Made by a program: the position numbers and the translations under genes
Notes under the pieces: generated by a model
Database searches by the model: none
What the model saw: only the letters and a program-made list of their open reading frames with translations
What the model was told of the DNA's origin: nothing
Shown here: piece after piece, positions 1 to 6,473 of the stretch
Numbering within the stretch: position 1 is the first letter of the stretch
Layout of the letters: each line of letters starts with the position of its first letter
Origin: Verrucomicrobiota bacterium
GTDB taxonomy: Bacteria > Verrucomicrobiota > Verrucomicrobiia > Limisphaerales > AV2
Length of the DNA stretch: 14,809 nucleotides
Direction: 5' to 3'
Assembly (NCBI GenBank): GCA_003219345.1
Contig: QHOP01000148.1
Span: 1-14,809, forward strand

Positions 1-737
1 CGCATGATCCGGCGCTGATGCTCGATCCGGAGCCGGAAAAGATTCACCAACTGCGGTCGCTCACAGAAAACGACGCGCTGCTGCTGACTCTCGCGCCCGA
101 ACGCAAAAACGCGCTGGAAGCAATCGCGCTGGCGACTTCGCTTGGAATCAAGGTCAGCCTGGGCCACACAAACGCATCTACGGAAGTTTTACATCAAGCA
201 GTAGCGGCGGGCGCGACGTGTTTCACGCATCTCGGCAACGCCTGTCCACAGCAACTCGACCGCCACGACAACATCCTCTGGCGCGCCCTCGACACGCCCG
301 GTTTGACCGTCAGTCTGATTCCCGATCAGATTCATGTCTCCCCTCAACTCTTTCGGCTGGTACACCGTGCGCTGGGCAAGGAATCGATTTATTACACGAC
401 CGACGCGATGGCGGCTGCGGGCGCGCCGCCCGGCGCTTACACCATTGGCGCGCTGGAACTCGAGGTGGGCGCCGACCAGATCGTGCGCCAGCCGGGCAGG
501 AGCAACTACGCCGGCTCGGCGCTCAGACCTATCGATGGCGTGTTCCGCGCAGCGCAGATGCTGCGTTGCGGTTGGCGCGAGGTCTGGGATGGATTCTCAG
601 TTCGCCCGGCGAAATGGTTCGGGCTGAATTCCAGGTTGGAGGTTGGTGAGCCGGCGAATTTTTGCCTGCTGAGCATAATCGCAGAAAACCAACTCGCCGC
701 GGCCCAATGTTATGTCCACGGCTATTCCAACACATAG
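1..737 (+). CDS. nagA: N-acetylglucosamine-6-phosphate deacetylase, 5'-truncated by window edge
   Basis: Removes the acetyl group from GlcNAc-6-phosphate to give glucosamine-6-phosphate in cytoplasmic amino-sugar catabolism. The open frame already runs at base 3 (HDPALM..., as in NagA), so the ATG at 18 is internal and about 130 N-terminal residues lie outside the window; family length is about 380 residues. Visible family motifs in order: LGHTNAS (metal/substrate His), THLGNA (THLFNA in most NagA, His kept), PDQIHV (substrate-binding His in the usual ADGxHV motif), TTDAMAAAG (catalytic Asp) and YAGSAL. The frame ends at TAG 735-737. THLGNA and PDQIHV are divergent forms, so a related amidohydrolase is possible, but the full motif order fits NagA. 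It converges on the GlcG-like gene. Confidence 0.88.
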   Translation, partial: HDPALMLDPEPEKIHQLRSLTENDALLLTLAPERKNALEAIALATSLGIKVSLGHTNASTEVLHQAVAAGATCFTHLGNACPQQLDRHDNILWRALDTPGLTVSLIPDQIHVSPQLFRLVHRALGKESIYYTTDAMAAAGAPPGAYTIGALELEVGADQIVRQPGRSNYAGSALRPIDGVFRAAQMLRCGWREVWDGFSVRPAKWFGLNSRLEVGEPANFCLLSIIAENQLAAAQCYVHGYSNT

Positions 738-802
738 AAGGGTTGTCAGAAATCGTTTCTGAAAAGACAGCGCGTCCTTTCCCGGCGCATTGGGAAGGAT
801 CA

Positions 803-823
803 GGGACGGCGACACGCCGTCCC
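803..823. repeat. Perfect 9-bp inverted repeat between convergent genes
   Basis: The sequence GGGACGGCG-aca-CGCCGTCCC forms a 9-bp GC stem with a 3-base loop, between nagA (+) and the GlcG-like gene (-). It could fold as a bidirectional transcription stop, but no T-run follows on either strand. A dispersed palindromic repeat like others in the window is equally likely. Confidence 0.5.
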
Positions 824-842
824 TCCCGACGCGAAACGACGG

Positions 843-1658
843 TTACGGATTCGGCCCGACCGGATAATTGGTCGGGAGCGCTGCGGCAACCGCCTTCTCA
901 AAATCCCCGAGGTCCGGATGACCGAAGCCGCCAGCGCTGACGGGATGACCATGCGCATCAGGCGCGATATCATGAATGATATTGTCGTCACCGGTCGGGC
1001 TGACCCCGGCGGGAACATTGTCGAGGTTCAGCTTGTGGCGAACCTTCCAGGCGATGATATGATCCGTGCAGGAAGTGTCGCCGCTGACGCCGATCGCGCC
1101 GACGAGTTTGCCTTCCTTGTTGTAGAGCGCCAGGCCGCCGCCGAACACATTGACGCCGCCGATCTTGTGCCCGACCATGGGATCGTTCGCCTGGCCGTAA
1201 CTCTGCGAAGGCCCTCGGTAGGCGACCGACGTGTCAACCGGGTTGCTTTCCTGCAATCCGAACAGAGTGCCGCCCGGCTGAACGGCGGAGTAAAGGTTCG
1301 CCGTCGATAGGGCGAGGCCCGGCAGACTGAATGCGTTTGCAGTGTTCGCCTTTTGCGCGGAAATGACACGGCTGCCCGGCCATTGATCGCCGCGATCATT
1401 TCCCGAGAAGGTCACCGCGCAGACGATTCCATCCCGGTTTACGACGGTAGCCCACATATTCAAACCAAAGCCGGCGTTTTTCGTCCCTCCGACGTCCACG
1501 ACCGCTTTCAGCGCCGCCGTCAACTGAGCGTGACCAGGCAGATCTTTGCAAATATTCCGCTCCTGTTGTTCGTCTTCCGCGCGCCCCGCCGTTGCTGAAC
1601 TCAAGGCCAACGCGACGACAACCGCCGGCCCGATCAAGGAATTGTTTTTGTTGAACAT
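843..1658 (-). CDS. Exported GlcG/HbpS-family (DUF336, heme-binding-like) protein
   Basis: 271 residues. Residues 1-27 form a signal peptide: a short basic start, a hydrophobic stretch GPAVVVALALSSATAG, then A-x-A-like RAEDE. Residues of about 40-215 show the GlcG/HbpS pattern: AALKAVVDVG, MWATVVNRDGIVCAVTFSG, SRVISAQKANTANAFS, the glycine-rich GGLALYNKEGKLVGAIGVSGDTS, and DHIIAWKVRHKL. Some members of this family bind heme or cobalamin-like ligands; others sit in glycolate or diol operons without a defined activity, so function here is open. The ATG at 1658 is supported by AGGAG eight bases upstream, the clearest Shine-Dalgarno site in the window. The C-terminal 55 residues (IAPDAHGHPVSAGGFGHPDL) go beyond the core domain. 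No operon partner; the upstream neighbour is divergent. Confidence 0.85.
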   Translation of the reverse strand: MFNKNNSLIGPAVVVALALSSATAGRAEDEQQERNICKDLPGHAQLTAALKAVVDVGGTKNAGFGLNMWATVVNRDGIVCAVTFSGNDRGDQWPGSRVISAQKANTANAFSLPGLALSTANLYSAVQPGGTLFGLQESNPVDTSVAYRGPSQSYGQANDPMVGHKIGGVNVFGGGLALYNKEGKLVGAIGVSGDTSCTDHIIAWKVRHKLNLDNVPAGVSPTGDDNIIHDIAPDAHGHPVSAGGFGHPDLGDFEKAVAAALPTNYPVGPNP

Positions 1659-1858
1659 AGTTTGCTCCTGTGGTTGATGGTTTGGTTAGGCTCCTGGTGG
1701 TCAGGATAACGCACACTAAACCTCCAGGCACAACGCACAAGCGAAATTTTTTCTTGAGCCGACGCGCGAATTCATTAACTTTCTTGACAAGTTTGATTCT
1801 TTGGTTGCCAGTGTCCGTCTGACCTGAAGTTTTGAGGTATTTCATTTAGTTCGAAAAC

Positions 1859-2080
1859 ATGATTCTGCATTCAGTTAACGTGGAGCCGCTCAACCCGCTG
1901 GATGGTGTGAAGCCAAACCGTCTCGATTTCAGCGGTGCGTGGCTATGGGGAATCGCGATAATCGCTGCGCTGTTTATCGGCTACCTCTGTTTTGACGCCT
2001 GGCGGACGCACCAACGGAACAGGCGGATCAACAAATTGCGGGAAAAAGCGAAGCAAGCCCAAGAGGCGAACCCCTCGTAA
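1859..2080 (+). CDS. Small single-pass membrane protein, function unknown
   Basis: 73 residues. A short N-terminal part is followed by one hydrophobic helix at about residues 28-47 (WLWGIAIIAALFIGYLCF) and a strongly basic tail (RTHQRNRRINKLREKAKQA) with coiled-coil-like spacing. By the positive-inside rule the tail should be cytoplasmic. The ATG at 1859 lacks a clear ribosome-binding site, as do several other starts here. It is divergent from the GlcG-like gene and ends 17 bases before the converging GT9 gene. The helix/basic-tail layout and its tidy fit between neighbours argue for a real gene, but I recognise no family. Confidence 0.55.
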   Translation: MILHSVNVEPLNPLDGVKPNRLDFSGAWLWGIAIIAALFIGYLCFDAWRTHQRNRRINKLREKAKQAQEANPS

Positions 2081-2097
2081 GCATCCGACTCTTTCCT

Positions 2098-3005
2098 TTA
2101 AAGCCGGCTGCGCACTTCAGCGACGACATCGCCGACAGTGACTCCGGCGATCCCTCCGTTTGAGGTGAGGACGGTGATCCGGTCACCGCGCGGACACCAG
2201 ATCGCCTGGTTCGTCTCGCCCCACAACACCAGTCCGGGCAAGCCGAGCGCCGCGGCGAGATGCGAGATTCCAGAGTCGTGCCCGATGAAGCCCGCGCACT
2301 GGTGCAACCGCCACGCCAACTCGACGAGCGGCAAACTCTGCGCGAGTTGAATTCGGGTCGTCGGCAAGACAGTCGACAACCGTTGCAACCGGTCGCCTTC
2401 CGCTTCGCCACCCACCATCAGAAAATTGAACTTTGTCGCTCGGTGCAGATGCTGCAGGAGGCATATCCAGTTTTCCTCCGGCCAATTTTTCCTTTCACTG
2501 CCGCTGCCGGTAGCCGCGCCACCTGCCCGCTGGAAGCGGGCGCTACGAGCCTGAGCCGCGGCACCGGATCGGCATCGAAGATCGTCAATCGCTCCAGCGG
2601 TTTCAGCAGGGCCTCCGTCGCGTGCAAATTCAATTTTTCATCCGGCCGGTGCGGGCCGGCGATGAATTGCGCTTTCGAGCAGCGCGTGACGTTTTCCTGA
2701 AAGATACCGTCGGGATCGAAGAGAAAGGAAATGATTAAAGCGAACCCGGCAAAATAATTTGCCAGGCGTTCATCGAGCCCGCCGCCGCGCGCGAAGAAAC
2801 CAGCGAGCGCTCGCGCTTCGATGGAACAAACTGTATCCACCAATCGGCCCGCCGCAGCCAGAGGCGCGATGTGCGGATAGCCCAGCACCTCCAGGTGCGT
2901 TCCGGGAAACTGTCGCCGCAACGCCGCGAACACCGGCAGCGTTACAATAAAGTCTCCAATCGCGCCGCCGCGGACGACGAGGATTTTGCCGTGGCCTGGT
3001 ATCAC
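2098..3005 (-). pseudogene. Glycosyltransferase family 9 (heptosyltransferase-like), frameshifted
   Basis: GT9 enzymes move heptose or other sugars onto lipopolysaccharide core. The 5' part starts at GTG 3005, overlapping the stop of the upstream membrane-protein gene (GTGA), and reads ILVVRGGAIGDFIVTLPVF, the family N-terminal nucleotide-fold motif. It continues in one frame to PRLRL near 2547. The 3' part, in another frame, reads GSGSERKNWPEENW from about 2513, then FLMVGGEAEG and the donor-site region GHDSGISHLAAALGLPG, ending at TAA 2098-2100. The switch falls at a 37-bp GTAG...CTAC palindromic element at 2510-2546, where the linker is also shorter than in relatives. Both halves are well conserved, so the break is recent or is a sequencing/assembly error; a programmed shift is unlikely because no slippery site was seen. 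Confidence 0.75.
2510..2546 (-). repeat. REP-like GTAG hairpin element inside the GT9 gene
   Basis: On the minus strand the element begins GTAGC, then GCCCGCT-TCC-AGCGGGC (7-bp perfect stem, TCC loop), and ends GGCTAC, giving GTAG...CTAC ends. It occupies the point where the GT9 reading frame changes. It has the same GTAG + stem + TCC-loop plan as the arms of the element in bioA (11551-11644). Confidence 0.7.
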
Positions 3006-3619
3006 GGGCCGGGAGAGCGCTCGATCGCGGACGGCGCGATGGCGTTTGCGCCTTGTGAGGCGGCCTGCGCCTCCACCTGCCGGAACACGGTCAGACCGAG
3101 AACAGCGACAAACAAGCCGAACGCGAGCCGGATGCCGCTGCCGACGCGGACGCGTGTGTCGGTCGCGGTTGCCCAGTTCAGCAAATCGCGCAGTCGCCAC
3201 GGCGAAATGGTGAACCACATCCCCGCGACGACCAGCACATAAGCCCACGTCACGATCACGAGTCGCCACTCGGTGTCGGCCCAGCGCGCCGTGTCCACCA
3301 TCAGTTTGGCGAGCAGCAGAAAAACAATGGCCAGGCCGCGCACGGCCAAGAAATCGCGCACGTAGATGCACGTGGCGATTCCCACTGCCGCGAAGCCGAT
3401 CAGCATCAGTCTTTTGTAGGCGGCGAAGTCCGAGATGTTTTCGGCGTTGAGGTTCCAAAGGAACCACGCCGTGCCGATCAGCATCAACGCGTAACCCCAC
3501 GTTTCGGAGCGCGGGAATTTGCGCACTCCTTCACGAAACCTGGCCGGGTTCATCAAACCATAAATCTGCGGCAGTCCCATACCCAGACCCAATAGAATCG
3601 ATAATGTGGAAAGCTTCAT
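3002..3619 (-). CDS. Integral membrane protein, about six helices, function unknown
   Basis: 205 residues, ATG at 3619, TGA at 3002-3004. Hydrophobic segments lie at about residues 4-22, 43-60, 70-87, 92-107, 117-138 and 162-181. The sequence begins MKLSTLSILLGLGMGLPQIYG, and a PARFREGVRKFPRS loop follows the first helix. No catalytic motif or known family is recognised. Its stop codon overlaps the GTG start of the GT9 gene by four bases, so the two are very probably co-transcribed and translationally coupled. This makes a role in envelope or lipopolysaccharide biogenesis plausible by context only. Confidence 0.75.
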   Translation of the reverse strand: MKLSTLSILLGLGMGLPQIYGLMNPARFREGVRKFPRSETWGYALMLIGTAWFLWNLNAENISDFAAYKRLMLIGFAAVGIATCIYVRDFLAVRGLAIVFLLLAKLMVDTARWADTEWRLVIVTWAYVLVVAGMWFTISPWRLRDLLNWATATDTRVRVGSGIRLAFGLFVAVLGLTVFRQVEAQAASQGANAIAPSAIERSPGP

Positions 3620-3637
3620 GGCGTCTGAAAAGATGAA

Positions 3638-3775
3638 AATGACGAAACCCGAAATCCGAGTGACAAAAGAATGTCGAAGCCCGAAGTCCGAACATTCCTC
3701 TTCACGTTCGTCATTCGGTGTTTATTCGAAGGCGCGTGGCCTGCTATTTTAGCTTCCTTAGCCATTCGTCATTCG
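3638..3775. repeat. Intergenic repeat cluster downstream of miaB
   Basis: Bases 3638-3653 (AATGACGAAACCCGAA) recur identically at 5532-5547 upstream of miaB, and with one difference in inverted orientation at 5629-5644. The other end of this gap is a tandem CATTCGTCATTCGTCATTC ending at the miaB stop codon. This looks like a dispersed intergenic repeat family rather than a gene; no open frame here is convincing. Confidence 0.6.
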
Positions 3776-5476
3776 TCATTCAGAAATGGCCGGGTCGCCG
3801 TAAAGTGTGAACGAGCCGGCGCGGGTGATTCTCAAGTCGAGCAATTGGCCGCGATGACGTTCCGAGCCTTCAAAGACGACAATCTTGTTCGTGCGCGTGC
3901 GGCCTTCGCATCGTTCCGGATTCTTGCGGCTCGGCCCTTCAACGAGAATCTGCGCGCGCCGGCCGACGCAGTCCTGAAATTTCTTCTTTCCGATTTCGTT
4001 CACCAGATCAAGCAACCGGCCGTGACGTTCTTCAATCACCTCCTGTGGAATCGGGTCCGGCATTGAGGCCGCCGGCGTGTCCTTGCGCGGCGAATATTTG
4101 AACACAAAGGCGTTGTCAAACTCGACTTCCCGCGCCAGCGACAACGTTTCCGCGAAGTCGGCCTCGGTCTCGCCGGGAAAGCCGACGATGATGTCGGTGG
4201 TGATGCCCATCTCCGGTTTCGCGCGGCGCAGCTTGTCGATGATGCCCAGGTAACGCTCGCGTGTGTAACCGCGGTGCATCCGCTTCAGAATCCGATCGCT
4301 GCCGCTCTGCACGGGCAGGTGCGCGCTTTCGCACAGCTTCGGCAGTCGCGCGTAAGCCTCCACCAGATCATCGCCGTAACCTCTCGGATGCGGCGAAGTG
4401 AAGCGAATACGCTCCAGACCTTCGATGTCGTTCACCGCCTCGAGCAGTTGCACAAAGGCGGATTTGTAATTCTTAACCGGAATGCACCCTTCGTCCGGCT
4501 TCGCCACCCTTTCCATGAACCGACCCACCCCTGACCCCTCCCAGGAGGGGAACTCGGCAAGCGTGCCCGACATTGACTCCCCTCCTCCGGAGGGGTTGGG
4601 GGTGGGTTCATGGCTTCGATTCACGTCCGGATTTTGGAGGTGTTCCCTACCCATGAACCTCGTAGCAGCCGACGTGAGGAGGCTCATTCCATTTCGGTTG
4701 TAGTCAGTTGGAGCCTCCTCACGTCGGCTGCTACTGTTCAAGGGTTCGATGCGGGAAATTTTTCGTGCAAATCCCTCCCCGGCGGACGGGGAGAGAGAAG
4801 GGCGATGGGATATTCGGCGTCCGTAGCTCGTCACGATCTGGCCGAGCAAGGTGACTTCCTTCACACCGCGCGACACCAGCGCGCGGCATTCCTCGACGAT
4901 ATCAGGAATCGTCCGGCTTCGTTCTGCTCCCCGCGTGTAGGGCACGATGCAGAAAGTGCAATACTGGTTGCACCCTTGCATGATGCTGACAAAAGCAGTG
5001 ACCTGTAGCGGCGGTACATGACCGCCGTTCGCATCACCCCTGCCGTGGAGCAAATGCTCCTTGATCGTCGCTTCGCTGCCCTTCTCCTCTTCGACCTCGA
5101 CCACCTTGTCGCGGCGGCCCGTCAAGATGTCGTCGAGAAAATCTGCTGTGCGATGAAATTTCTGCGTGCCGACAACGAGGTCCACATCCGGCAGTCTGTC
5201 AATCAACTCATGTCCGCGGCTTTGCGCCATGCAGCCCATAAACCCCAGCACGACGTGTGGCCGGCTGCGGCGAATATCCGCAGCCAGATTCTCCATCTTG
5301 TTGAGCGCTTTTTGTTCCGCCAGGTCGCGCACGCTGCACGTGTTCAGCAGAATCACGTCCGCGACGTGTTCCGATGGCGCCAGGGTGTAGCCCTTGGCCA
5401 CGAGTTGGGCGGCGACGGCTTCGCTGTCGCGCTCGTTCATCTGGCAACCGTAAGTCTTGATATAAACGCTCGGCAT
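3776..5476 (-). CDS. miaB: tRNA-2-methylthio-N6-dimethylallyladenosine synthase with repeat-derived insertion
   Basis: Radical-SAM methylthiotransferase that adds a methylthio group to i6A37 of tRNA. I chose ATG 5476 (MPSVYIKTYGCQMNERDSE) because MiaB normally starts there; the frame is open to 5650, but those 58 residues read through an intergenic repeat. In this numbering the first [4Fe-4S] cluster uses Cys11, Cys47 and Cys82. The radical-SAM CNQYCTFC gives Cys169, Cys173 and Cys176, and the C-terminal TRAM domain contains GRTRTNKIVVFEG. Length is 566 residues against a usual 440-460. The excess lies at about residues 220-337, between VTSYG and KSAFVQLLEAV, and is encoded by palindromic repeats at 4468-4819. 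A second small hairpin (5005-5027) adds GDANGGHVPPLQ just before the radical-SAM motif. The stop TGA lies in another repeat. Core motifs are intact, so activity is plausible. Confidence 0.93.
   Translation of the reverse strand: MPSVYIKTYGCQMNERDSEAVAAQLVAKGYTLAPSEHVADVILLNTCSVRDLAEQKALNKMENLAADIRRSRPHVVLGFMGCMAQSRGHELIDRLPDVDLVVGTQKFHRTADFLDDILTGRRDKVVEVEEEKGSEATIKEHLLHGRGDANGGHVPPLQVTAFVSIMQGCNQYCTFCIVPYTRGAERSRTIPDIVEECRALVSRGVKEVTLLGQIVTSYGRRISHRPSLSPSAGEGFARKISRIEPLNSSSRREEAPTDYNRNGMSLLTSAATRFMGREHLQNPDVNRSHEPTPNPSGGGESMSGTLAEFPSWEGSGVGRFMERVAKPDEGCIPVKNYKSAFVQLLEAVNDIEGLERIRFTSPHPRGYGDDLVEAYARLPKLCESAHLPVQSGSDRILKRMHRGYTRERYLGIIDKLRRAKPEMGITTDIIVGFPGETEADFAETLSLAREVEFDNAFVFKYSPRKDTPAASMPDPIPQEVIEERHGRLLDLVNEIGKKKFQDCVGRRAQILVEGPSRKNPERCEGRTRTNKIVVFEGSERHRGQLLDLRITRAGSFTLYGDPAISE
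4513..4613. repeat. Imperfect long palindrome (CCCACCCCT / GGGGTGGG type) in miaB
   Basis: The left arm begins CCATGAACC and continues CCCACCCCTGACCCCTCC. The right arm, read in reverse complement, begins CCATGAACCCACCCCCAACC. The arms match over roughly 35 bases with several mismatches and indels, around a spacer near 4553-4575. It forms the part of the MiaB insertion reading PTPNPSGGGE...PSWEGSGVG. Confidence 0.7.
4662..4734. repeat. BIME-like inverted pair of GTAG elements (73 bp) in miaB
   Basis: Perfect 24-bp inverted repeat: 4662-4685 starts GTAGCAGCCGACGTGAGGAG, and 4711-4734 is its reverse complement ending CTAC; the spacer is 25 bases. Each arm starts with GTAG. Read on the minus strand in the miaB frame it encodes SSRREEAPT...SLLTSAAT. 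Confidence 0.9.
4766..4803. repeat. Third palindromic element of the miaB insertion
   Basis: On the minus strand this contains CCCCGTCCGCCGGGG (5-bp stem), flanked by CTCTCT and AGGGAT. It encodes the SLSPSAGEGF part of the insertion. The boundaries are approximate, and its membership of a repeat family is inferred from its position next to two clear elements. Confidence 0.45.
5005..5027. repeat. Single REP-like hairpin (GTAG + 7-bp stem) in miaB
   Basis: GTAG at 5005-5008 is followed by CGGCGGT-acatg-ACCGCCG, a perfect 7-bp stem with a 5-base loop. It lies in frame in miaB and encodes GGHVPPLQ, directly before VTAFVSIMQGC. Its layout, GTAG at the foot of a hairpin, is that of REP sequences. 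Confidence 0.65.
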
Positions 5477-5525
5477 GAAAGCGCGGTGAAGGTAAGGCAG
5501 GCGACGCCCGTTGAAAAGACTGAAG

Positions 5526-5660
5526 ATTGGCAATGACGAAACCCGAATGACGAATACCGAAAGAAGCACGAAATCGCGAAAAATGGCATTCGCGGTGGAA
5601 GTTTTCGGACTTCGAGCTTCAGGATTCCTTCGGATTTCGTCATTCGACATTCGGATTTCT
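5526..5660. repeat. Intergenic inverted-repeat element upstream of miaB
   Basis: Bases 5532-5547 (AATGACGAAACCCGAA) and 5629-5644 (TTCGGATTTCGTCATT) are inverted copies with one mismatch. The first is identical to 3638-3653 downstream of miaB. The stretch between them shows no convincing gene. Any promoter for miaB (-) and for the divergent symporter small-subunit gene (+) should lie in or next to this element; I could not pick one out. Confidence 0.6.
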
Positions 5661-5717
5661 GCCTGCGCCTTTCAATTCACGTTGCCCCCGGCATCCGGCT
5701 TTGTTAAACCTTCCGCC

Positions 5718-6047
5718 ATGGATTTCCCCAACGACGCAAAATCGGACATCCACAGCGACGCGTTTCTGCGCCAACTCATGCGCCGCCAACTTCGGCTGTC
5801 CATCGTCTGCGCCCTCACGTTCCTGATCGCCCTGCTTGGACTGCCGCTCGCCAATTACTTTTTCCCTGAGGCGATGGCGACGCGCGTCTTCGGATTCACG
5901 CTCACCTGGTTCATCCTCGGGGTGCTGTTCTTTCCGTTTGTGTGGATCATCTCCTGGGTATTCATCAAGCGGTCGATCGCGTTGGAAGAGGAGGAGGCGG
6001 CTGCGGCGAGCGAAGCGACCGAAGAAAGTGGGAAAGTGGGAGGGTGA
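5718..6047 (+). CDS. Symporter small subunit, DUF485/DUF4212-like membrane protein
   Basis: 109 residues from ATG 5718; the frame is open further upstream but through the intergenic repeat. Two transmembrane helices lie at about residues 27-48 and 57-83, with a basic pair of turns (RQLMRRQLR) before the first and KRSIALEEEE after the second. This is the layout of DUF485/DUF4212 proteins, which are habitually encoded just upstream of acetate-type sodium:solute symporters and are thought to act with them. A symporter gene follows at 6518, separated by the four-helix-bundle gene. The last residues (EESGKVGG) and the stop TGA 6045-6047 are encoded by the GAAAGTGGGA repeat flanking that gene, so the original C-terminus may have been replaced. 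Confidence 0.75.
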   Translation: MDFPNDAKSDIHSDAFLRQLMRRQLRLSIVCALTFLIALLGLPLANYFFPEAMATRVFGFTLTWFILGVLFFPFVWIISWVFIKRSIALEEEEAAAASEATEESGKVGG

Positions 6048-6056
6048 GAAAGTGAG
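6024..6056. repeat. Left flank repeat of the four-helix-bundle unit
   Basis: Contains GAAAGTGGGA (6024-6033) and TGAGAAAGTGAG (6045-6056). Both occur as exact reverse complements on the other side of the four-helix-bundle gene (6474-6483 and 6499-6510). The left-to-right order is kept rather than mirrored, so this is two related inverted repeats, not one simple nested pair. Confidence 0.65.
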
Positions 6057-6062
6057 AGGCGT

Positions 6063-6464
6063 ATGACAACATCGCGGAAGATTCAACATCATTGGCAACT
6101 TGACGTCTTCAAATTGTCCCGGGAGGGCGCAAAGCGCTTCTTCGAACTGTCGAAGCGATTTCCAAAGGAGGAGACATATTCTCTGACTGATCAAGGTCGG
6201 AGGTCGTCGCGGTCGGTCGGCGCGCAGATCGCCGAAGCGTGGCGCCGACGCAAGTACGAGGCAGTCTTCGTCAACAAACTGAACGAAGCCGAGGGCGAAG
6301 CCGCAGAAACGCAAGTCTGGATCATGCATGCTGTGGACTGCGATTACCTCTCAAAACGTGATGCCCGTGAACTCCATCGGCTTTACGACCGTGTCCTCGG
6401 CAAACTGGTTGCCATGGGGAATAATCCGATGCCTTGGCTCCTGCAGAGGACCCGAAATGTCTGA
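6063..6464 (+). CDS. Four-helix-bundle protein, S23/IVP (23S rRNA intervening sequence) family
   Basis: 133 residues, ATG 6063 with a weak GAGAGG ahead, TGA at 6462-6464. The sequence LDVFKLSREGAKRFFELSKRFPKEETYSLTDQGRRSSRSVGAQIAEAWRRR, followed by an AExEAAETQVW helix, is characteristic of the family; I split it here as FPKEETYSLTDQ, RRSSRSVGAQIAEAW and EAEGEAAETQVW. Members are encoded in intervening sequences of some 23S rRNA genes and as stand-alone genes; a basic, RNA/DNA-binding pentamer is known for relatives. It sits between two genes normally adjacent (symporter subunits) and is bounded by related repeats, so it looks inserted. Biochemical role unknown. Confidence 0.88.
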   Translation: MTTSRKIQHHWQLDVFKLSREGAKRFFELSKRFPKEETYSLTDQGRRSSRSVGAQIAEAWRRRKYEAVFVNKLNEAEGEAAETQVWIMHAVDCDYLSKRDARELHRLYDRVLGKLVAMGNNPMPWLLQRTRNV

Positions 6465-6473
6465 TACTATTGA

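Larger units (their letters stand above)
4468..4819 (-). repeat. Composite repeat insertion inside miaB, in frame
   Basis: About 350 bases, roughly 117 codons, with no counterpart in ordinary MiaB, which has only a short loop here. It is made of at least three adjoining palindromic elements: 4513-4613, 4662-4734 and about 4766-4803. No stop codon occurs in the miaB frame. The encoded peptide is low in hydrophobic core residues and rich in Ser, Arg, Pro and Gly, as expected of a surface loop. Confidence 0.85.

Noticed and set aside
1784..1789. TTGACA as a -35 box for the small membrane-protein gene
   Set aside because: No acceptable -10 sequence at 16-18 bases downstream.
1396..1845. 149-residue open frame (-) starting upstream of the GlcG-like gene
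   Set aside because: It overlaps most of the signal-peptide gene in another frame; only its first ~60 residues are outside and show no family pattern.
2510..2546. Programmed ribosomal frameshift in the GT9 gene
   Set aside because: No slippery heptamer was seen, GT9 enzymes are not known to use one, and the repeat insertion explains the change.
2260..2700. 146-residue open frame (+) opposite the GT9 gene
   Set aside because: Covers the conserved GT9 coding region on the other strand and shows no recognisable protein.
3006..3500. Open frame (-) upstream of the GT9 start, running across the membrane-protein gene
   Set aside because: It is Arg/Gly/His-rich and lies antiphase to the conserved six-helix protein; GT9 homology begins only at GTG 3005.
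4468..4819. Intein or separate gene inside miaB
   Set aside because: No intein splicing motifs (Cys/Ser start, HN end) and no protein domain; the stretch consists of palindromes.
5640..6329. 229-residue open frame (-) antisense to the small subunit and four-helix-bundle genes
   Set aside because: Composition (runs of Arg, Asp and Glu) is that of a shadow of GC-rich coding DNA; no family motif, and two supported genes lie on the other strand.
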